Part shown: in pieces, positions 35,837-46,691 of the stretch | Numbering within the stretch: the first letter of the stretch is position 1 | Layout of the letters: each line of letters opens with the position of its first letter | Assembly (NCBI GenBank): GCA_015183035.1 | Contig: JACZZP010000018.1 | Coordinates: 1,736,001-1,800,000 of the forward strand | DNA: 64,000 bases | Reading direction: 5' to 3' | Source: Meloidogyne chitwoodi | Lineage: Eukaryota > Nematoda > Chromadorea > Rhabditida > Meloidogynidae | Notes under the pieces: model-generated | Seen by the model: only the letters and a program-made list of their open reading frames with translations | Database searches by the model: none | Told to the model about the DNA's origin: nothing | Translations under genes and position numbers: made by a program

Positions 35837-38820
35837 CAGGGCTGGGCAAGTTTCGGATTTCGGGTTTCGGAAGTTTCGGATTTTTCGGGTTTTTTAGACA
35901 TTTTTATTTCGGATTTCGTATTTCGGTTTTTTGGACGAAATCCGAAATTTAGTGACTTTTCTGGTAACCTTTATTTTTTGTACACTCGTTTTTCAATGAT
36001 GATAAATATATTTTTGAATTATGTTTTTTGTAATGTACATATTTCAAATATTCAATATTTCTTTTTTCCACTATGAAATAATTTTACTTTCAAAATGCTA
36101 ACACTGAAAAATGATACAAAACATCAAAATTTTGTCATAAAAATAATTTCTGTTTTTCTTTTTCCGTCTCTTTAGACACTATTTTCCTGTTTCAGCACCA
36201 TTATAAATTAATAGTAAACATAACATTTTTATCTGAAACTTATTTATAATTATAAAAAGGATGTCGTTTATCTGGGATTATTTCCGTCTTTCCGGAAGAA
36301 TCGCCTTTTGCAAATATTGTGAATACAGCAAAGATTATCCAGCTGCAGCGCCAACAACTTATTTAATTTCGCATTTAAAATCTTATCACTGTGTTTTGCA
36401 TGAAGAATTTATTTCGAAAAAAACATCTAAGAAACCTCAACAACAAACTATCAAAAGGTATCTTTTTCTTATTTGAATAGCATCTAACGTTTTAAAGGGC
36501 TTTTTCATCATCAGTACCAACAACATCGATTTCTGAAATTGATGAAGAATTGGAAGAACTCCTCATACCAAGCAAGAGATCTACTCCTGATATTGTACTC
36601 TCGTTAAAAGCAAAAGGTTAATATAATTAATTTTGGTTTAACATAATATTAGGTCCGTGGGACAAAGATGGAGAACGGACACTCGTACTTAATAAGCGCT
36701 TAATGGAAATGATTGCAGTTGACCTTCAGCCGCTTTCAATTGTCGAAAACGCGGGATTTCAACGGTAATTTTATGTCATTCTCCTTATTGAAACTATTAA
36801 TTATAAAGATTCATTAAAGAGCTTCAGCCTAAATACAAACTTCCAAGCAGACGAGAAATTGGTAGAGAATTAATGCCTAATATGGTTGAATCAATTAAAG
36901 TAATATATATTTTTATTTTTAATTTAGAAAATTTATAGGAAAGAATAAAAAAGGATCTTGAATCAGTGGATTTCGTATCAATAACAACGGATTGCTGGAC
37001 TTCAAAAGATGCTGCACATTCACTTTTGTCCATCACATGTCATTATATAAGCGGAGGTCCAAAATTTGTTGTTTTAAGTGCTAAACCAATCAAAGGTTTA
37101 TTATCATGTATGAAAATACTCGTTAGATATTAAGGTCGACATAATGCTCTTGTTTTAAAAGAATTATTGACAAATGTTTTATTAGAGTACTCAATTCCCA
37201 AGTCAAAAATCTTTGTTGTTTTACGTGATGCCGCAGAAGTAATGGTTAAAGTTTGCTTTGATTTAGGTCTAAAATCGATAGATTGTTTTGCTCACAAGTG
37301 TAATTTGGTTGGTTTAGATTTTAAAATTCTAACGCATTTATTTTAAGGCTATATGGGATGGAATACGAAAATTAAATGATGATGTATTAATAAAAAATTT
37401 ACTGGAAAGAGTAAAAAAATTTGTCAGAAAACTCAAAAAGTCAAGAGTACAAAGAGAAGAATTTGAGCATTTACAAAAGTTACTTGATTTAAGAAAATTG
37501 ACATTGACAAAGGACACAGAAGTATGTTTTAATGGTTCATTTTTATAAATTAAATTATTAGGTACGATGGTCATCAACCTTTGAAATGTTGGAGCGATTT
37601 TTGTTAAATAGACAGGCAATAACTTTGCTTGGCGCACAGGATCCTACTTTGCCTTTGTTTTCTGTTGATGATTGGGCTACTCTTACGTTGTTGAGGGTTT
37701 ATTTTAAATTACAAAATATAGCTAAAAATTGTTTTTATTGTAAAGATACTTAATCCTATTAACTCGGCAACCAATGATTTGCAAAAAAGAGGGACGCCAA
37801 TTTCTGCAACAATTCCCTTGTTCCGCGTTATTTGTTTTTCGCTCGAACAGGACAATGAACTTTTGAATGTTAAACAAGCGATTATTGGAGGATTGAGGCG
37901 TCGAATGGATGAAAAGATTGATGCAAGTGGAAATATAAAGCGTACTGCTTGGCACAATAACCGTGAACTCGTTATTTCAAGCATATTGGATCCTCGTTTT
38001 AAATTTTCATTTCTTAACGTGGAAAGGCATGATGAATACAAAAATTGGTTGATTGATGAAGGAGAAAGTGCATTGCAGAATTTTGAGGTTTTTATTTTTA
38101 TTCTACATCACTATCATTTATAAATAATTTTATTTTTAATAGGATATTATAGGAAACGTTGAAAGTGAAGTAATTGTGTCGTCTACGCACGAGCAAAATT
38201 CATTTTTTGCACTTTTCGATCAGTGTAAGCAGAACATTGCGACCGAATCGACAACTGATGCATTTGTTACATTTTCTCTTCCCAGTCCAGCAGCATTAAA
38301 TGCTCGTCAAAAAGCTGAGGTTATTAAAAAAACATTTAAAAATATAAATCAGGTTGAGGTAAATGAGTATTTGAGATGTAAGGAAATCTCGCTTGATGCT
38401 GATCCTTATGAGTATTGGATTGAAGAAAATAGTATCAAGTGGCCTTTGTTGACTAAACTTGCATTGCGTTTTCTTTCTGCTCCCGCAACGTCTTCAGAAA
38501 GTGAACGTCTCTTCTCCACAGCATCAATGATTTTAAATGATTTGAGGAAAAGCCTACTCCCAGAAAATGCTGAGGCCCTCTTATTCTTGCATCACAATAT
38601 TAAGATTTACAATTTTGATTATGATTAAATGCGAATAAAAAATTTTTTTTTCGAAAAAATTGATAATTAATAAAATTTCGGATTTCGGGTTTCGGAAGTT
38701 TCGGATTTTCGGGTTTTTTAGACATTTTTATTTCGGATTTCGTATTTCGGTTTTTATTTTTTTATATTTTATTTCGGATTTCGTCTTTCGGATTTTATTT
38801 TCCAATTTTGCCCAGCCCTG
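35837..38820 (+). mobile_element. Complete hAT transposon, 2984 bp
   Basis: Ends are CAGGGCTGGGCAA and TTGCCCAGCCCTG, perfect 13-bp terminal inverted repeats. The host sequence CTCTACAG is duplicated on both sides (35829-35836, 38821-38828). Next to each end is about 90 bp built of ATTTCGGATTTCGGGTTTCGG-like words; these subterminal blocks are direct repeats, not inverted. The interior encodes one transposase with a BED zinc finger and hAT dimerisation domain, with no break seen. Perfect target duplication and open frame imply a recent insertion. Confidence 0.96.
36261..38628 (+). CDS. hAT transposase (BED zinc finger, hAT C-terminal domain)
   Basis: About ten exons join in phase without an internal stop. 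Order: BED-type zinc finger (CKYC near residues 18-21, then HLKSYH), acidic linker, FVSITTDCWTS (the conserved TTDxWTS of hAT catalytic cores), VVLRDAAEVMVK with CFAHKCNL, EVRWSSTFEMLERFLLNRQA (the RW region), LDPRFKF, and the C-terminal dimerisation domain with WPLLTKLALRFLSAPATSSE and SERLFSTASMILND. The usual DNA in the second acidic motif reads RDAA, a possible change at or near a catalytic position. The protein cuts and pastes its own element by binding the terminal repeats. Introns are short and host-like. Confidence 0.9.
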
Positions 38821-38828
38821 CTCTACAG

Positions 38829-41461
38829 GTTATTGAGGGTAAATGAAGAGGAAATTTGTATGAATAAAAAATAAATAGAATAATAATAATTTTTAAGTTT
38901 TCCGGAAAATTGGTAGTCTTTTTTAACTTTTTAAGTTTTCCGGAAAATGTTTTATTTATTTTATTTTTTAAGTTTGTAATCCTTTTTTGTAAACTTAATT
39001 TCTCTCAAAGTTTATTAATTTATTCCAACTTTCCGGAAACTTAAAATATTTTATTTATTTTATTTTTTAAGTTTGTAATCTTATTTTTTCATTTTCCTTT
39101 TTGACTACACACATACTATAAATAGTGGTATATCAAAATAACGGTATATATAAATATTTATTAATAATAAAGTATGAAAATGCCGAAAAAAGATTTTATT
39201 ATAAAATAAAAATAATAAAAAATAAAAGAATTTTTCTCTTTACTCATTACTTTTATTTGGGCGGGCAAATTATGCAATTGGGCCAGTATTATAACTAAAA
39301 AAAACTACTATTCAATTGTTTTTGCTATATTTTAAAAATAAAGATTAATGCCGCTGCTACTAAAATATGTAAAGAAGAAAAAAAAAACTTTTTTTAATAA
39401 TATTTTTATAATAAAGCGAGAATGATGGCAAAGTGCTAAAGCGATAAAAGAAAAATATTAGATAATGTTTTTTAACTTTAAAGTTTGCTTAGCAAAGAAA
39501 CAACAAAAAAAAAGTTTTTTTTTATGAAAAAAAATCATGTTGAAAATTTATTTATAAAAAATTAAATAAAATGTTCAAAAATTTAGGTTAATGTCTAAAA
39601 ATTACCTTTTTCAACATTTTTAAAGAATTTCACCTTCTCAACTAATAAATTTAAAAATCAGACATAAATGTTTTTAAATTGCAACTTTTCCGTTGATTTA
39701 TGCTTTAAAACAACATTATTACAAAGGCATTAAGTGATTTGTAGTTTTGTATTTTTTATAAAATTTAAGTGAAGAAAAATGGGCTGAAGACAAAAAATAA
39801 ATAAATAAACTTGGAAAAGGAAAAATAAACTTTAAGATTACAAACTTGAATTAATAAAGTTTAAAATATAAACTTGATAATTTTCCGGAAAACTGAAAAT
39901 AACTTTTTAAGATTACAAACTTGAATTAATATAAACTTGAATGGATAATAAATTTTATTTTAATTTTCTCGGTAAAAATAAAAAAATTTTCTCAAATTAA
40001 ATAACAATTAAAATATAGTATTTAGCTATCTGATTGGGTCATTTAAAAGTCGGCTTAATAAAAAATAAAAGAAAAAAACGAAAAACGACCCTAAAAATGA
40101 TAGAAAAAGCAAAAAATTATTGGAAGAGAAAGGGAAAAATTGCGCGAAAATTGGCCATTTTTTGGAAGTCAAATGCGGCATCTTTTTTTAATTTTTTTGG
40201 AAGATGAGAAGAAGAAAAAAATTTTATTTAGTATTTTATTTCATGTTAAGCAAAAAAATCTTCTCTTTTCTCACGGCCCTCCTACAATTTTTATATTTCT
40301 TTCTTATACCGCTCCAAGACTTCAATTGGCCAAACTAAAATATTACACAATCGAATTAAAGTTGTTAATATTAAAAAATAAGGAGGAGAAAAAAAGGATC
40401 AAATTAAGCGGTATAATATTTTTATGTCAAAAAAACTAAAAAATAAAATAAACTTGAAACTAGAAAAAAGTGTCAAACTTGAAAACTTTCCGGAAAACTT
40501 GAAAATACTGAAAACTCAATTTTACAACAAATTCAAGTCTACAAACTTAAAAACAACTCATTGACTTGATTTAGCAAAAATGTTTAATTTTTACTTTTTT
40601 TCTTCCTTATTACAATTTCCGGTACTTGAGACAAATTTTACTTTCTACTGGTTGCTATTCAATTATATTTATTATGAAGGAAATGTAAATATTGAAGGAT
40701 AAGTGCTTAAATTTTAAGGAAAAAACCTAGTCAACCATTAAACAATATAATTAAAATTAATTTTAAAATAAATAAAAACAAATGTATATATTTAAGACTC
40801 AAATGACAACAATGCCTGAATTTATTGTCAAATTTTTAATTAAAATGGTAATTAAAGTATTAAAACTGTCTGAATTTTATTTTTTTACATCCGGATACAA
40901 TTATTTATTAAAAAACAAATTAATATTTGTGTTACATAAATAACTAGAAACATGATATTTTTAACACAAAAAAAAGAAGAATTAAAAAAAAAGTAATTAT
41001 TTCCGCAACTTTCGCAGTGAAAATAAATTTTTGTTTTTTGACTGAATTGGAATATTTTTAACAATTGAATTAAAAAATAAATTTTAAAAGTCAATTGAAA
41101 ATTTTTTTTGAAAAATTTAATAATAAACTCTAAAAGGAGACTAATTAAGGTTTCATCGCTTCCTGCGTCCAAGTGTTTCTCACTAAGTGGTGGCGCTCTA
41201 GTGTCTGTACGGCAACTTTTGAAATTAGGTTAGAGATTACATGCCATAGAAAAAGAGACGGAGCACAACATACATTTGCTTTTCATTTATTTATTAAACT
41301 TACATTTTTGTTAAATTTAATATGATTTTATTTAAAAAAAAACAATTTTTTAGCTTTTTATTATTATTTGTTTATACGCGAAATCCCTCCATTTGTTTTC
41401 ATTACTAATTTTTTATTAAAACTAATATTTCAGAATATCTAATTAATTTTATTTAAAATAA
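38829..41461. other. Gene desert, last part
   Basis: No gene recognised. TTCCGGAA copies at about 38901, 38939, 39032, 39884 and 40487, then they stop. A GC-richer patch lies at 40,110-40,330 (TTGCGCGAAAATTGGCCATT). The last 250 bp probably hold the promoter of the gene starting at 41462. Confidence 0.55.
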
Positions 41462-42599
41462 ATGGCAAATTCATCAGACTCCTTTACCTCGACGTTAGCA
41501 TTTAAATATTTATTTTAAATATTTATTCTATTACTTTTAGTTCCCCATCCCCTACATCCTACACGGCTACTGAATTGGCTGCGGCGCTCAATCTGGGTTC
41601 AGATTTTGCAAAATATTTGGCACAGCAGCAATATTCGGACGATGATCCAATAGTACTGGTGGATTGGCTAACTTTGCAAGAGCAGGATAAGCAGCAGATA
41701 TTCCAACTTTTGGTATATTTATTTTGAGATATTAGTATTTAAAGAAGTTAGTCAATTTTGTGGAATTGTATCGGCAATCCTTAACAATTGGGGCTCCACC
41801 TCAAATATTCGCAGTGGCATAGTAAAAATGTGTTTTTAGGGGTTATCGAGGTCGCTGATTACGAATTTGATCTTATCACAAATCCTTATCATTTTATCAC
41901 TAATTTTAAAAATCAAAGATTTTATCATGGATACTTTCCAAATTACTCTGCTTATTAATAAAAAAGAATCTGCCATTAAATTTTTACAACAACGTAACAT
42001 TTTACATTGTACCCCCACTATGCCCAGCATGTAATCAGCAAATGAGCGAAAATCTTGATAAAATCTTTGATTTTTAAAATTAGTGATAAAATGATAAGGA
42101 TTTGTGATAAGATCAAATTCGTAATCAGCGACCTCGATAACCCCTAAAAACACATTTTTACTATGCCACTGCGAATATTTGAGGTGGAGCCCCAATTGTT
42201 AAGGATTGCCATTGTATCATAATCTCCGTACTTTACTTTTTATTATTCTTAAGTAAATTTATGATTGGGCTGAATCAGTGATTTAGGAGAACAAAATTTT
42301 TATTCTTTATTTTCTAGACTAATTGGCGCTTAATTGATGGTCAGTATAATGTATTTTCCACTCAAATTGGGACTGGAGGAATTGCTTTTAAGTTTGAAAC
42401 ATGGAAATTGTACGATTTGGCCAGGAAGGAATTACGTCGATTTTTGCCGTGGGTCTTCTACACTCCTAATGCCGAGTTCTATGGTTGGGGAGAGAATGTT
42501 TATCCATATCCTTCTGTTCCTACTGCAGCGACAACCGTTATTACGTTTTATTCCGAAAGTAGATTTAAGGTGACGAACCAACAATTCTTTGAACTTTGA
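41462..42599 (+). CDS. Orphan protein, family not recognised
   Basis: Three exons give about 180 residues. Start MANSSDSFTSTSPSPTS; then ALNLGSDFAKYLAQQQYSDD and VLVDWLTLQEQDKQQIFQLL; the last exon has TNWRLIDGQYNVFSTQIGTG, a segment with WKLYDLARKELRRF, and FYTPNAEFYGWGENVYPYPS, ending FKVTNQQFFEL. No signal peptide or membrane segment. Base use in the coding part is clearly less AT-rich than in neighbours. The MITE B copy at 41773 is in intron 2, so the gene tolerates it. CLIP-170 starts only 197 bp downstream on the same strand. Confidence 0.55.
41773..42210 (-). mobile_element. hAT-type MITE B, copy 2, 438 bp, inverted
   Basis: Same length as the copy at 9903 and reads as its reverse complement; the 119-codon by-product frame is identical in the two. 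Flanked by its own perfect 8-bp duplication ATTGTATC (41765-41772, 42211-42218). Sits in an intron of the orphan gene. Independent target duplications show two separate insertions. Confidence 0.95.
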
Positions 42600-42796
42600 G
42601 AATCTCAAGATGATATGACAAATACCTATTGCTCAAATATTTCCATTTATAAATAAATTATTTATTTTCTAGCTTTGTTTATTTATATGTTGCATTCATC
42701 AACTTTTTAATTCCTTTTTTAATGTTTTTTCTAAATTTTAGTATTTCTTTAAAAAATTTCGTAGTTTAAAATAACTACAACACTTATATTTGGCTG

Positions 42797-45700
42797 ATGA
42801 AACCTGCGCAGAGTAAGATTTTTGATTGTTCTTTTTATCAAAAAATCAAAGTGGGTTCATTGATTGATCCAGGCGATTATAATGTTCTACATAAACTTTT
42901 TTAGGCAAAGATTCTCTTCGTTCTACAACTTCCGAACTTTCAAATGAAATATTCAGATTGGGAGACCAAGTAAAGATGAAAACTGGTGGACGTGTTGGTG
43001 TTGTTGCTTTTGTTGGACCAACAGATTTTCAGACTGGGATATGGATTGGAGTTATTTTGGAAAGACCTGAAGGCAAAAATAATGGAAGTGTTGATGGACG
43101 AGTTTATTTTAAGGTTTTTTAGATTTAAAATGTTGAACATTTTTCTCCCATATTTTTAAGTGTCAAGACAAATATGGCGTTTTTTGTCGTCCAAACAATT
43201 TGGTCAAATTAGACACTAATTCAGCAGTACAATCTCCACTAGCTCAAAGATCGCAACAACATAGAAGAGTTCCTTCACCCACTAATTCTGTTGCTAGTTC
43301 TTTTGCTCCATCAATTGCTGCTTCACAAGTAGGAGGTCTACGAGAACATTCTCCTTTTGCACAGGAATATGGGTTTTAGATTTTATAAAAATTAAAAAAA
43401 TTTGAATTACATTAGTTATGATATTGGCGATCGTGTAAATACCAATGATGGCCGTGTTGGAAAAATTAAATTTTTAAACGCAATAAATGGACAAATTTAT
43501 GCGGGTATTTTGTTGGATAAACCTGTTGGTAATTCTAGTGGGGAATTTAATGTGAGGTTTTTTTAATTTATTTTTTAGAATTTTTACAAATTTTTAAATT
43601 TTTTAGAGTATTCAATATTTCAAATGTTACCCTAAATATGCTGTTTTTCTTCCTGCTGAACAAGTAAAACGTGCAACTCGCACAGAGTCTGCTCTTCCCC
43701 CAAAAATTGCTCCAAAACAAACTACAGCTTCAAAATTAAGATTTGAGAGACGTGGAGGATTGGATGGTTATACAAATGCTGGGGCTAGTTCTTGGAGAGG
43801 AAGCATGGGTATTTTAATTTAAAAAATTTAAAATTAATTTTTTTAGAATCATTGGATAGCGCAATATCTCCAAGATCGCCAAAATCTCCACCACCAAAAC
43901 ATGGGGGAACTATGGTTTTAATTTTATTTTTTTTTTAATTTTAAATTTAATTTTAATATAAATTTTAGAAACAATCGAGCTTTTCTAAAGATAATGAAGT
44001 TATTTCTGGTCTAAAGGTTTTGTTTAGGTTTTTTAAAAAAATATTTTTTTGAAAATTTTAAAGAAATGTTTGCAAGAAAAAGAAGCTCATTTAACTAAAT
44101 TATCAAATGAATTGGAAGAACGTCGTTGTGATTCAGGTTAATTATTTTTAGATTTTTAAAATTTAATTTTGACAATTTTTCTTCTTTTTAGAACGTTTAG
44201 CTCAGGAAAATAAAAGTTTAAAATTGCGTGTTGGCGAATTAGACTTCAATGTTCAAGAATTGGCACGTGAAAGAGCTCAACTGCAACATTCTAATGATGA
44301 AAATGAAAAAAGACTGGAAGACTTATCTTTTTGTTTTACTGAAAGTGAAATACAAAAAAGTGAATTGGAACACAAATTGAACGAATTAAAAAAGATGCCT
44401 GCATTATTTGAAGAAGAAGAGGGAGGAAATTATTTAGAAGGGGGAGAAAATAGTAAAGGTATATAATTTTTGAAAAATAGAATTTTAAAAAATATATTTG
44501 GAGGAGTGCCTTTATATTTTTTTTAATTTTTGAAAAAAAATAATTTAAAAATTTGATTAATGTGAGATCTCTGCTAGTTAAAACGCTTAGGGTGTGGTAT
44601 TAGATATATGAAAAGAGAAAGAGAAAACATCGTCTCGGTGGCTCAGTCGGTAGAGTAGCCGATTATGTGTGATTGAAAACCTAGCAATACTCAGGTGGTC
44701 ACAGGTTCGAAGCCTGGCCGGGGGTTAACTTTTACTTCTCTCTGCTAAAAATAGGGAAATTTTGAGACTAAAATATTTACATAAAAATTAAAAAAAATTG
44801 TTTTCTTATTTTTTTAGGTCCTTCAATTTCTGCTTTAATTGATTCTCAATTATTACTTTCACTTGATGAATTTAATAAAGATGAAGAAAAAACATTTGTA
44901 GAAGTTGATGTTCAAACAGAAGAAATTGAACAAGAAATAATTAAAAATTTTGAACATTTGGGCACTCAAACTGAACAAAATTTAATTTTGAATTTTAATA
45001 AAGAAGATGTTGAAATTCAAACAGATGTAATTATTAAAGAAAAAGAAAATTTGACAAAATTTGAACATATTGGAATTCAAACAGATGAACAACAACAAAA
45101 AATTGATGAAAAAGAGCAAAAATTGTTGAAAAACAATTTTACTCAAATGGAAGAAAAAAAGATGGTTAATTCATTAAATCAAACAGAAGATTTGAAATTG
45201 GGGAAAGATGAAATAACTCAAACTGAAGTTAAATTAGTTGAGGACTCTTCTAATCAAACAGATGTGAAATTAATGAAAGATTCTGAATTTCAAACAGAAG
45301 AGGAATATCCAAAGGTTTTTTTTAATTTATATTTTTTTTAAAAAGGGAGAGGGGAATGAGATGTTTTATTTTTAATGTTAGGAGATATTTATTTATTTTT
45401 TCGTTTGAAAATTTAGTGATTATCTCTAGACGTTTTAACTTTTTTTAATTAATTTTTTATATATTTTTTAAAAAAGATTATCAAAGTCTCAAATTTAAAT
45501 TCTTCTACTCAAACAATTTTAATTGAAAATAAAGAAGAAAGTATTCAAACATTGCCTGTATTATTACCAAAAAAGCAAAGTGTAAGTTTACAAACTGAAC
45601 AAGTTAAAGAAGAAAAAATTCTTCCTGTTGTTGTACATTTTGTAGAAAGTTCAGTTCAAACTGATGATGATTTGTTGTTAATTTCTTCAAATAGTTCTGT

Positions 45701-46474
45701 GATTAGAAAGGTTTTTTTTTATTTTTTTAATTTTTAATTATTTTTATTTTTAAGGAATCGTTGGAAAAAAGAAGTATTCTTCTTAACAATTCTAAGGGTA
45801 ATGAAACTCTTCGAAATTCATCATTTTCGTTGTCAACTAATAATAATAATAGTGAAGTTTTAGAATTAAATGTTGCGGTTTGTTTTTGATTTTTTTAAAT
45901 TTTATTTTTTAAAATTTTTAGCAACTTCCATTTAACGATATTTTTTCTACTCCAGCAAGTTCAAATGATAATAATAAAATTTTTTCTCCAAATTCTGTTG
46001 AAAAATTTAGAGAAAAATGTCAAAAAGATGTTGATCGTTTAGAACAACAAAATTCTTTTTTAAATAAAATAATTGCTGACCAACAAATGGTTATTGAACA
46101 AATGAAGAAAATGTCTAATAATAGTGGAGGAGTTGGTGCAAAAGAAGGAAGTAATAATAATATTATTGGTGTTGGGCATTCTGTGAGGTTTGTTGTTGTT
46201 ATTTTTTATTATGGAAAATAAGTAATTGTTAAAAATTTGGACAAAATGCGTTTGGACATTTTTGGGAATTTTGTCATCCCTGGACGTTTTTTCTCAAAAA
46301 TTATTTATTTTTTAATTTTAAAGAAATTCTGATTCAACAAATAAGCAAAGAAGGCTTCGTCTTTACTGCGAATATTGTGAACGTTTTGATTCTCATCCAA
46401 CAGAAGAATGTCCAATTGAAGAGGCAAGAAGAGAAGAAAAACGTGCTCATATTATTTTCTCTCCTCCAAAATAG
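42797..46474 (+). CDS. CLIP1: CLIP-170 family microtubule plus-end protein with LC8-motif array
   Basis: About fourteen exons, roughly 830 residues. Two CAP-Gly domains: LGDQVKMKTGGRVGVVAFVG to CQDKYGVFCRPNNL (about residues 20-90) and IGDRVNTNDGRVGKIKFLN to CYPKYAVFLPAEQV. A basic Ser/Pro linker, then only about 110 residues of coiled coil. Next come about twelve QT motifs (DVQTEE, GTQTEQ, EIQTDV, GIQTDE, LNQTED, TQTEV, NQTDV, FQTEEE, STQT, SIQT, LQTEQ, VQTDD) in an acidic region. A second short coiled coil and one C-terminal zinc knuckle (LYCEYCERFDSHPTEECPIE) resemble CLIP-170. CAP-Gly domains bind microtubules and EB proteins; the knuckle binds dynactin p150. GTQTE/GIQTD words fit the LC8 dynein-light-chain motif. 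Vertebrate CLIP-170 has a far longer coiled coil and usually two knuckles. Start MKPAQS is joined through a GTAAG donor. Confidence 0.85.
44632..44724 (+). pseudogene. tRNA-like sequence, best preserved of the set
   Basis: 93 bp with A box TGGCTCAGTCGGTAGAG, paired D-stem, B box GGTTCGAAGCC and an acceptor stem GTCTCGG/CCGGGGG that pairs at six of seven positions counting G-U. The middle is too long and lacks a clear anticodon stem. Lies in a CLIP-170 intron, sense strand. Resembles the copy at 56770 (shared GCTCAGTCGGTA and CCGATTA). Confidence 0.5.
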
Positions 46475-46691
46475 TAAATTATAAAAATAGTAGATTTAAT
46501 TTGAGGTTTATTATTTTGGATTATTTTAGTGTTTTATTTGTTTTTGTATGGCCTTTTTTATACCCAAATTTTTTTTCTTTTCCGTGTGAAAATGTATAAA
46601 TTTGATTATTAGATACATTTGATTTTTTTTTAAATTGTATATTTTTTATAGATTTATTTATTTATTAGAACATTTTTCATTTGTTTAATAG

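Noticed and set aside
44632..44724. Functional tRNA gene
   Set aside because: A and B boxes are good but no proper anticodon stem is formed and the middle is too long, so I list it as tRNA-derived.
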